DNA from: Acidobacteriaceae bacterium
Lineage (GTDB): Bacteria > Acidobacteriota > Terriglobia > Terriglobales > Acidobacteriaceae
Reading direction: 5' to 3'
Assembly: GCA_003140075.1 (NCBI GenBank)
Contig: PLIO01000172.1
Span: 1-46,598, forward strand
DNA: 46,598 nucleotides
Made by a program: the position numbers and the translations under genes. Of this stretch, positions 24,500-31,137 are shown in pieces. The notes beneath the pieces are model-generated. The model was not told the origin of the DNA. It made no database searches and saw nothing but the letters and a program-made list of their open reading frames with translations. How positions within the stretch are numbered: position 1 is the stretch's first letter; every line of letters begins with the position of its first letter.

Positions 24500-25204
24500 T
24501 CAACGATCAGGATCCAAAAACTGATCCGCGGCCGCGTAGGGAATCGGATCCCTGACTCCGGCAGCGGCGAACGCACGCAAGCGCAACCGGCAACTATCGC
24601 ACACACCGCAGGCTCGATCCTCATGGCTGTAGCATGACCACGTTAAATCGAATGGTGCGTCGAGTTCAAGGCCAAGGCGGATAATTTCCGCCTTGCGCAT
24701 GGCGATGAGCGGGGTGACGATTTCGATGGTGCCTTCTTTCGTGCCCGCTTTGATCACTTGATTGAACGCTTCATAATACGCCGGACGGCAATCGGGATAG
24801 CCGGAACTGTCCTGTTCGACGGCGCCGATGTAGATTTTGGAGGCGCCGAGGACCTCGGCCCAGCTTACGGCGACGGCCAGGAAATGCGCGTTGCGAAACG
24901 GCACATAGGTGACCGGAATGTCGTGTTGGGCGGTGGGGGCGATGGGGACGGCGATGTTTTGGTCGGTTAGGGCGGAGCCTCCGATGGCCGCGAGAGCCTG
25001 GTTGCGCACGAGGAGCTTCTCCTGGATATTCAGTTGCCGGCAAATTGCCAGGAAAGATTCGCGCTCGCGTTGTTCGGTGCGTTGTCCGTAACTGATGTGT
25101 AGAGCGGCGGTGGGGTAATCGCGGGCGGCGAGGGCGGCGCATACGCAGGAATCCATGCCTCCGCTGAGTAATACGACGGCTCGGGGCTTGGCAGAGTTCG
25201 TCAT
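24500..25204 (-). CDS. queC: 7-cyano-7-deazaguanine synthase
   Basis: Forms preQ0 from 7-carboxy-7-deazaguanine, ammonia and ATP in queuosine synthesis. Seen: the PP-loop AVVLLSGGMDS (9-19), HISYGQRTEQRE, VPFRNAHFLAVAVSWAE, GAVEQDSSGYPDCRPAYYEAFNQ, and the zinc-binding CYSHEDRACGVCDSCRLR near the C-terminus. The 234-residue length is usual. The ATG at 25204 is used because the frame's extra upstream 19 residues are not family-like. It is transcribed with queE (75 bp upstream) and probably queD. Confidence 0.95.
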   Translation of the reverse strand: MTNSAKPRAVVLLSGGMDSCVCAALAARDYPTAALHISYGQRTEQRERESFLAICRQLNIQEKLLVRNQALAAIGGSALTDQNIAVPIAPTAQHDIPVTYVPFRNAHFLAVAVSWAEVLGASKIYIGAVEQDSSGYPDCRPAYYEAFNQVIKAGTKEGTIEIVTPLIAMRKAEIIRLGLELDAPFDLTWSCYSHEDRACGVCDSCRLRLRAFAAAGVRDPIPYAAADQFLDPDR

Positions 25205-25279
25205 TGTTGCAGAGCTTATCGACTGGATTGACGATTGGAAGGCGCCGTTTTCAATCAGCAATCATAAATCAGCAATTTG

Positions 25280-25963
25280 TCAGACTCCCTTGAGCGCGGG
25301 ATTCCAGATGAACTTGTGCAACTGCAGTCCCAGGCGCGCCGGAACGTCGTCGGCGAGCATCCAGTCGGCTAATTCCTGGGGATCGAGAAGGCAGTGCGAA
25401 CTGTCGCGCGCACCGCTTGCGTCCTTACGAAAAGCCGGCGAAAACAAGACTGCGTTCACACGCTCCGCCAGGCGATGCCGGTGGGTGAAGTCGCGGGCAA
25501 ATTCATAATCGGCGCGGCCGCTCAGGACGAACTTGACTTCATCGTGAACGGTCAAAGCATCCAGATTCTCGATGTGGAAGGTTTCGCCCTCGCCCGAATC
25601 CGGGCACTTCACGTCCACGATCTTGATAACGCCCGCGGGAACGCGCTCCAGGGGGCGCTCACCGCTGGTCTCGAGCAGCACTCGATATCCACCTTCCAGC
25701 AACTGCAGCATGAGGGGCACGAGTTCGCGCTCCTGCAGCATGGGCTCGCCCCCGGTGATCTCCACCAAACCGCCGTTCGGACTGAGCCGTTTCACTTCCT
25801 CCCACACTTGTTCGGAGGTCATCTTGTGGCCGCCCTGGAACGTGTATTCGCTGTCGCACCAGGTGCAGCGCAGATTACAACCTGTCAGGCGTACAAAGAC
25901 ACAGGGTAGACCCGCGTGCGTGGACTCACCTTGTAGCGATTTGTAGATCTCGGTTATCTGCAT
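25280..25963 (-). CDS. queE: 7-carboxy-7-deazaguanine synthase (radical SAM)
   Basis: Radical SAM ring-contraction enzyme that turns the QueD product into 7-carboxy-7-deazaguanine. Residues 1-36 read MQITEIYKSLQGEST...CNLRCTWC, giving the CX3CX2C iron-sulfur motif (Cys29, 33, 36). Then VEITGGEPMLQ, LLETSGE, and VDVKCPDSGE follow. The 227 residues fit. The ATG at 25963 is the family start; the eight upstream residues are discarded. It lies between queD and queC, the order of the pathway in part. queF, needed to make preQ1, is not in the window. Confidence 0.95.
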   Translation of the reverse strand: MQITEIYKSLQGESTHAGLPCVFVRLTGCNLRCTWCDSEYTFQGGHKMTSEQVWEEVKRLSPNGGLVEITGGEPMLQERELVPLMLQLLEGGYRVLLETSGERPLERVPAGVIKIVDVKCPDSGEGETFHIENLDALTVHDEVKFVLSGRADYEFARDFTHRHRLAERVNAVLFSPAFRKDASGARDSSHCLLDPQELADWMLADDVPARLGLQLHKFIWNPALKGV

Positions 25964-25997
25964 TTGCGAGTAGCGCCGGCCCAGCACCGGCCCGGTC

Positions 25998-26041
25998 GCG
26001 GGCGGGACGCCCGCTGGACAGCCGCCGGGACGGCGGCGCTA
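25998..26041. repeat. Twin GC palindromes with identical loops; contains the queD stop
   Basis: GCGGGC-GGGAC-GCCCGC (25998-26014) and GCCGCC-GGGAC-GGCGGC (26021-26037) share the loop GGGAC and are joined by TGGACA. The queD TAG (26039-26041 on the minus strand) falls directly at the edge, in GCGCTACG. Similar GCTACG edges bound the purL element. Confidence 0.6.
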
Positions 26042-26419
26042 CGACTCCGTATAAGTAGCCGTGGTCGTGTCGGTCTCGTACACCGTGACGTTCTTTACGC
26101 GCACACGGCCGTTGGTGACATTCTTCAGCCGCGTGTTCGATTCGTCATAAAAATACTTGGCCAGATTCTCCGCCGAGGGGTTGATCACTGTGAAAGGCTC
26201 GATGTCGTTGATCATCTGGTGATCGAGCCGCTCGATTACGTGCTTCATGACCTCGCGCAGGTCTTTGAAATCGAGCAGGAGTCCGGCCTTGTCCAATTCG
26301 GCCCCGGCCAGTGTTACGCGAATCTTGTAGTTATGCCCGTGCGGATTCTCGCACTTGCCCTTGTAGTTGCGGAGGTAGTGTCCCGCGGCAAAAGTATCGT
26401 CAACCGTCACTTCGAACAT
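26039..26419 (-). CDS. queD: 6-carboxy-5,6,7,8-tetrahydropterin synthase
   Basis: PTPS-family enzyme making 6-carboxytetrahydropterin from dihydroneopterin triphosphate, the step before QueE. The 126 residues start MFEVTVDDTFAAGHYLRNYK and carry the zinc ligands His14, His27 and His29 with Cys23 as catalytic cysteine (CENPHGHNYKIRV). LLDFKDLREV and LDHQMIND are typical. The frame is open 89 codons upstream, but the ATG at 26419 has GAGG spaced 5 nt and is the family start. A TATAAT at 26480-26485 would start transcription just inside the longer frame, against the longer form. The stop codon is part of a repeat edge. Confidence 0.94.
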   Translation of the reverse strand: MFEVTVDDTFAAGHYLRNYKGKCENPHGHNYKIRVTLAGAELDKAGLLLDFKDLREVMKHVIERLDHQMINDIEPFTVINPSAENLAKYFYDESNTRLKNVTNGRVRVKNVTVYETDTTTATYTES

Positions 26420-26479
26420 GCATCCCTCAGCGGCTTTGCGTGGATACAGGGCGGGCCGCGTTTTATGGCGAAACATCTT

Positions 26480-26485
26480 ATTATA
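26480..26485 (-). promoter_or_regulatory. -10 element upstream of queD
   Basis: A perfect TATAAT on the minus strand gives an expected leader of about 55 nt before the queD ATG. No consensus -35 was found. It probably drives queD-queE-queC. Confidence 0.4.
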
Positions 26486-26570
26486 CGGCGCACCGCAACC
26501 GTTGCGCTTGACTGCCTGCGACTCCGAAATGTAGCTTGCATATTCGGCTTTATCCGCAAAGGGAGCATAC

Positions 26571-28532
26571 ATGCAGCGTCGCAACTTGTCCGCGTTGGTT
26601 TTCGCCATGGCGGTTTTCGCCGTACTGCCGTTCACTTCGCGCACTGCGGCCCAGAGCAGGCCTGAGGCGGCAGAGTTTGACGTCAAGGAACACTACACGA
26701 AGTACGAATACAGAATCCCGATGCGCGACGGCGTGCACTTATTCACTTCGGTATACGTGCCCAAGGACAGTTCCCGGACATATCCATTTCTGATCAATCG
26801 CACTCCGTACAGCGTGGGTCCGTATGGAGTGGATTTGTACCGCACGCGGCTTGGTCCGTCGCCAGACTTCGACCGGGCGGGGTACATCTTCGTGAACCAG
26901 GATGTGCGGGGCCGTTATATGTCGGAGGGGACGTTTGTCGAGATGCGTCCGCACATGGACAACAAGAAATCGAAGCAGGATGTGGACGACAGCAGCGATC
27001 TCTATGACACCATCGACTGGCTGCTGAAGAACGTGCCGAACAACAACGGCAACGCGGGGATCTGGGGCATCTCTTATCCCGGATTCTTTACCTCGGCCAG
27101 CATCATCGACTCGCATCCGGCGCTGAAGGCGGCTTCGCCGCAGGCTCCCATGACCGATCTGTTTATGGGCGACGATGCTTACCACGGCGGAGCTTTCATG
27201 CTGAACGCCAATTTCGGGTTCTACAGCTCGTTCAAGCCGCAGGAGAATCCGCAATTGCCGCCCAAGACGCCTGTGCCCTTCGACTACGGAACCAAAGACG
27301 GCTACGAGTTTTACCTGAACGTGGGTCCGATCGGGAACCTTTCAAAATATCTTGCGGGCAAGAGCGCGCTGTTCGACGACCAGATGCACCACGACATCTA
27401 CGACGATTATTGGAAGGCGCGAAATCTGGCGCCGCACATGAAGAATATTCACTGCGCCGTGCTGACCGTTGGAGGATGGTTCGACGCCGAGGATTTACAA
27501 GGTCCGTTTAGCACTTTTCACGCGATCGACAAGAACAACTCGGGAATCTTCAACGCGCTTGTAGTTGGGCCGTGGGTGCACGGCGGGTGGGCGCGGTACG
27601 ACGGCGATCACCTGGGGCGGGTGGAGTTCGCCGCGAATACCGGCGACTATTATCGAAAAAATATTCTGTTTCCGTTTTTCGAGCAGTACCTGAAAAGCAA
27701 TGGCGAGGCGAAACTGCCTAAGGCGTACGTCTTTGAGACCGGTACGAATGTGTGGAGACGATATTCGGCGTGGCCTCCGAAAGAGGTTGAGGCGAAGACG
27801 CTTTATTTTCGAAGCGGTGGCGGACTTTCGTTCGATCCGCCGACATCCGATTCGCCCGCTTTCGACGAATACGTCAGCGATCCAGCCAAGCCTGTGCCTT
27901 TTGTGAACTATGTTTCCGTGAGCGTGCCGCAGGAATACATGTTGTCCGATCAGCGCTTTGCGGCGAGCAGAAGCGATGTTCTGGTTTATGAGACGCCGGT
28001 GCTGCAGGAAGATGTGACCATTGCCGGGCCAATTGCCCCGCGACTTTTCGTTTCGACCAGCGGAACGGATTCCGATTGGGATGTGAAGCTGATCGACGTT
28101 TATCCCGCGGATTATCCCGACAGCAAGTTCGACGCGCCCAGGCCCGAAGACAAAGACAGACCGCGGACTGACGTGGGTCCGCCTTCGTTTACGATGGGTG
28201 GGTATCAGCAACTGGTGCGCGGCGAGCCATTTCGAGGAAAATTTCGTCACAGTTTCGAAAAGCCTGAGCCGTTTACGCCCGGCAAGGTGGACGAAATCGA
28301 CTTCACCATGCAGGACGTGAACCATACCTTCCGGCGTGGTCACCGCATCATGGTACAGATCCAGAGTTCCTGGTTCCCGCTCACGGATCGTAATCCGCAG
28401 ACCTTCGTCAACATTCCAGATGCGAAGCCCGCGGACTTTGTGAAGGCTAGCGAGCGCGTGTATCACGCGAAGGGTGAGGCTTCGGGGATTGTGGTGGGGG
28501 TGATGCCGAGTCCGGGGGAAGAGCAGAAATAG
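26571..28532 (+). CDS. Exported CocE/NonD-family hydrolase (alpha-amino acid ester hydrolase / S15 type)
   Basis: 653-residue serine hydrolase. A signal peptide (to about TAAQ, residue 28) precedes an alpha/beta-hydrolase domain with nucleophile Ser168 in GIWGISYPGF, Asp305 in GGWFDAED and His337 in GPWVHGGW. A C-terminal jelly-roll (about 450-640; PIAPRLFVSTSGTDSDWDVKLIDVYP) completes the family fold. An acidic cluster typical of alpha-amino acid ester hydrolases (DD at 201-202, then YHGG) is present. It hydrolyses amino-acid esters/amides or N-terminal peptides outside the cytoplasm; the true substrate is unknown. GGGAG lies 6 nt before the ATG. It is divergent from queD. Confidence 0.9.
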   Translation: MQRRNLSALVFAMAVFAVLPFTSRTAAQSRPEAAEFDVKEHYTKYEYRIPMRDGVHLFTSVYVPKDSSRTYPFLINRTPYSVGPYGVDLYRTRLGPSPDFDRAGYIFVNQDVRGRYMSEGTFVEMRPHMDNKKSKQDVDDSSDLYDTIDWLLKNVPNNNGNAGIWGISYPGFFTSASIIDSHPALKAASPQAPMTDLFMGDDAYHGGAFMLNANFGFYSSFKPQENPQLPPKTPVPFDYGTKDGYEFYLNVGPIGNLSKYLAGKSALFDDQMHHDIYDDYWKARNLAPHMKNIHCAVLTVGGWFDAEDLQGPFSTFHAIDKNNSGIFNALVVGPWVHGGWARYDGDHLGRVEFAANTGDYYRKNILFPFFEQYLKSNGEAKLPKAYVFETGTNVWRRYSAWPPKEVEAKTLYFRSGGGLSFDPPTSDSPAFDEYVSDPAKPVPFVNYVSVSVPQEYMLSDQRFAASRSDVLVYETPVLQEDVTIAGPIAPRLFVSTSGTDSDWDVKLIDVYPADYPDSKFDAPRPEDKDRPRTDVGPPSFTMGGYQQLVRGEPFRGKFRHSFEKPEPFTPGKVDEIDFTMQDVNHTFRRGHRIMVQIQSSWFPLTDRNPQTFVNIPDAKPADFVKASERVYHAKGEASGIVVGVMPSPGEEQK

Positions 28533-28676
28533 GAGTAGTCAGTTGAAGGGTCGCGGAGATCCTTGGCTCGGTGGGCGTTTCGACTGCCGACTGGGTTACA
28601 ATCAAGCATTCGCCTCACCACTGGATTCAACCCGCGCCTACGGGGTTACGGCGAGGCAGTTTAAGGACTGGTGCGA

Positions 28677-30164
28677 ATGAACGTCCTGTTGCTTTCCATG
28701 CCCGATTCCTTCGAGCACATGCCCCCGGCCGCGATCCGCATGCCCAATGGAGCGCTTACATCGCTGGCGGGAAACGTCGATCCGCATCATCGAGTGGCTG
28801 TGGCGGACTTAATCCTGGTTCACCGCCAGGTTCGTGAAACTGTAATCAAGCTCGTCCGCGAGCTCGATCCGGAAGTCGTTGGACTGTCTATCATGACTTT
28901 CCAGCGGCGCACCGCTGGCCGCATTATCGACCTGGTGCGCGGGCTGCGGCCGGGCGTGAAGATTGTGGTCGGCGGGTACGATCCGAGTCTTGCGCCTGAA
29001 GCTTACGAGGACATGGGCGTCGACTACCTGGTGCGCAGCGAGGGCGAAGTCACTTTCCGCGAATTGTTGCGTGCGCTCGAGCAGGGCTGCGGGTTCGAGC
29101 GGATCGGCGGCCTCTCCTACCGGAACGGCGAGAATTGGGTGCACAATCCCGGCCGTCCGCCGCACCGGCTCGAAGACAAAGAAATCCGCCCGCCGAACCG
29201 CGATGCGCGGGTGCTGCAGGGGTACACGCTGTTGGGGCGGCAGGTGGATGTGATCGAGACCTCGCGGGGCTGCACCTTCGATTGCAGTTTCTGCTCGATC
29301 ATCGAGATGCGCGGGCGCAACTTTCATACTTATTCGTTTGACCGGGTGCTGGCCGACATTCGCGATGCCCGCGATCACGGCACGCGAACCATCTTCCTGG
29401 TCGACGACAACATTACGCTGAACGTGAAGCGCTTTGAGGCGCTGTGCCAGGCCATCATTGATGCCGGACTGCACAAGCTCGATTACTTTGTGCAGGCCAT
29501 GACCTCGGCCATTGCAAACCACGGAGAAACTCTTGCCCCACTAATGCGGCGAGCCGGATTCCGCTACGTTTTTCTTGGCATCGAAAACATCCTTGAGAGC
29601 GACCTGGAATTTCTGAAGGCCTCCGCCAAGAATACCGAGCGGACCAACGGACAAGATACCGGCAACGCGACGCTGAAGGCCATCGATTACATTCGCCGCA
29701 ACCAGATGTATGTGGTGGGCGGATTGATCGTGGGCAGTCCCGGCGACACGCGGGAGTCGATTGAAGCGAATCTCGAGTTTGCCCGGCGCTATGTGGATTG
29801 GCCCTATATTCAGCATCCAACGCCGTATCCGCGGACGCCCATGACGAAAGACTTCCGCGATCAAGGCTTGATCATGAATGAGCGGCTCGAAGAGTACGAC
29901 GGCACCACGGCGGTGGTGCGCACCGAGCACCTGTCGGCCGAAGAGGTGGAATTCATGCGCTGGAAGGCCGAGCGCTGGATGAAGGTTCACCACATCCCCG
30001 CGGCGCTGAAGCATGATCCGGGGTTCGTTTTGTTCAAGGGCTGGAAGATGCTAAAGCATACTTTCCGAGGAAGCTCGATCCGCTCCGCGTTGGGGCTGGA
30101 GAGCGACAAGAAAGTGTTTCAGCGGTATCGGGCAATTCGGCGGGCGGAGCGGGAGTATGTGTGA
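28677..30164 (+). CDS. B12-binding-domain radical SAM protein
   Basis: About 495 residues. The N-terminal half is a cobalamin-binding-like domain (VVGLSIMTFQRRTAGRIIDL, VVGGYDPSLAPEAYEDMGVD, YLVRSEGEVTFRELL). The radical SAM core has CTFDCSFC (Cys199, 203, 206), then FLVDDNITLN, FLGIENILESDLEFLKA and GGLIVGSPGDT. The C-terminal helices resemble those of the hopanoid/BchE-like class. The expected DxH cobalamin motif is not evident in the N-domain, so B12 use is uncertain. The ATG at 28677 is preferred to the GTG at 28671 by AAGGA spaced 9 nt. The reaction is unknown. It stands alone. Confidence 0.87.
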   Translation: MNVLLLSMPDSFEHMPPAAIRMPNGALTSLAGNVDPHHRVAVADLILVHRQVRETVIKLVRELDPEVVGLSIMTFQRRTAGRIIDLVRGLRPGVKIVVGGYDPSLAPEAYEDMGVDYLVRSEGEVTFRELLRALEQGCGFERIGGLSYRNGENWVHNPGRPPHRLEDKEIRPPNRDARVLQGYTLLGRQVDVIETSRGCTFDCSFCSIIEMRGRNFHTYSFDRVLADIRDARDHGTRTIFLVDDNITLNVKRFEALCQAIIDAGLHKLDYFVQAMTSAIANHGETLAPLMRRAGFRYVFLGIENILESDLEFLKASAKNTERTNGQDTGNATLKAIDYIRRNQMYVVGGLIVGSPGDTRESIEANLEFARRYVDWPYIQHPTPYPRTPMTKDFRDQGLIMNERLEEYDGTTAVVRTEHLSAEEVEFMRWKAERWMKVHHIPAALKHDPGFVLFKGWKMLKHTFRGSSIRSALGLESDKKVFQRYRAIRRAEREYV

Positions 30165-30210
30165 GATGTGAACAGTCTTGATGCCTAGCTTCTCAAATAG
30201 TGGCGGAGGT

Positions 30211-30441
30211 TCAAGGCGAGGCTTTAATCAGTCCGATTAGGAACACGAGCGCACCTATCGGCACGGCGAGCATTCCCACCAGCATAATTATCGCTCCGAC
30301 TGGCGTGCTCGGGCCACAGGGCCCCGCGCCGGGCAGGAAGGCGAGAAACACCGCAAGCAGGCCGCAGCCAACCGTTAGAAGTCCCTTCTGCCAGAGCTTC
30401 ACGCGCGCGATTTTATCACGAGGGCGGGCGGAATTGACCAT
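30211..30441 (-). CDS. Small two-helix membrane protein
   Basis: 76 residues with two hydrophobic helices (LLTVGCGLLAVFLAFLPGAG and GAIIMLVGMLAVPIGALVFL) separated by a short PCGPSTP turn. The ATG at 30441 is supported by AAGGAG spaced 7 nt upstream; a longer frame to 30492 runs into the toxin-antitoxin promoter. The family is not recognised. It is divergent from the antitoxin gene. Confidence 0.6.
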   Translation of the reverse strand: MVNSARPRDKIARVKLWQKGLLTVGCGLLAVFLAFLPGAGPCGPSTPVGAIIMLVGMLAVPIGALVFLIGLIKASP

Positions 30442-30450
30442 CCGCGGACT

Positions 30451-30468
30451 CCTTACTATGATGTAAGG
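30451..30468. promoter_or_regulatory. Operator-like palindrome between a membrane-protein gene and the AbrB-type antitoxin
   Basis: CCTTAC-TATGAT-GTAAGG is a perfect 6-bp inverted repeat 25 nt before the antitoxin start. On the other strand it overlaps the ribosome-binding site region of the small membrane protein, so a bound antitoxin could affect both genes. Confidence 0.5.
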
Positions 30469-30492
30469 AAATGCAATGATGGAAAGGAACAT

Positions 30493-30738
30493 GTGGCCAC
30501 CGCAACCTTAACTTCGAAAGGACAAATCACTATTCCAGCGCAGGTGCGGGCCGCGCTGGGGGTGGATGCCGGAGATCGCATTGAATTCGTCGAAGTGGGG
30601 AAAGGGGAATTCAACATCGTCGCCGCTACGCGCTCGGTGCGAGAGCTGAACGGAGTGTTTCGAGGCCGTCGAAGCAAGCCCTTGACGATTGAGGAGATGG
30701 ACGAAGTCATCGCCAAGCGAGCCGCTGAGTCCCGATGA
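30493..30738 (+). CDS. AbrB/MazE-type antitoxin (VapB)
   Basis: 81 residues with the swapped-hairpin AbrB DNA-binding fold: ATATLTSKGQITIPAQVRAA, then LGVDAGDRIEFVEVG. A C-terminal segment (GRRSKPLTIEEMDEVIAKRA) would bind a PIN toxin. The start is GTG with AAAGGA spaced 4 nt. Its TGA overlaps the toxin ATG (ATGA). The gene is intact although its partner toxin is frameshifted. Confidence 0.88.
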   Translation: MATATLTSKGQITIPAQVRAALGVDAGDRIEFVEVGKGEFNIVAATRSVRELNGVFRGRRSKPLTIEEMDEVIAKRAAESR

Positions 30739-31123
30739 TCGGTCTCGATACGAACATTGTAATTCGCTATCTTACTCACGACGACCCTGCCCAAACCGCG
30801 AAAGCCATTCGATTGTTCGCATCTTCTTCCGAAGATGCTCCTGGGTTTCTTTCGCTTATCGTGCTGGTCGAGTCAGTCTGGGTGCTCGAGCGTTCCTACG
30901 GTTTTAAGAAGGATGAAATCGTGCGGCTGGTTGAAACTTTCCTGCGGGCCCGGGAAGTCGTCGTGGAGCGCGCGGAGTTGGTTTCCCAGGCACTACAACT
31001 TTCAATGCGACCGGAGTGAATTTTGCCGATTGCGTGATTGAGCGATGCGGCCACGCGGCGGAATGCAACTACACAGCTACGTTTGACAAACGAGCCACAG
31101 CAGTGGGAATGCGACTGCCCTAG
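30735..31123 (+). pseudogene. PIN-domain toxin (VapC-like), frameshifted
   Basis: The frame begins normally with MIGLDTNIVIRYLTHDDPAQ (Asp5), FLSLIVLVESVWVLER (Glu46), and ends early at a TGA after QLSMRPE (31017-31019). Shifting by one base near 31000 (CTTTC where CTTTTC is expected) restores a family-like C-terminus, NATGVNFADCVIERC and YTATFDKRATAVGMRLP, to a TAG at 31121-31123. The truncated product lacks the third and fourth active-site acids (in FADC and TFD), so it should be inactive. A real mutation in a T run or a sequencing error could explain it. Confidence 0.8.
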
Positions 31124-31137
31124 AAGCAACAGAATTC

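Noticed and set aside
26420..26686. N-terminal extension of queD
   Set aside because: A TATAAT lies within it and QueD proteins are about 120-130 residues; GAGG precedes the inner ATG.
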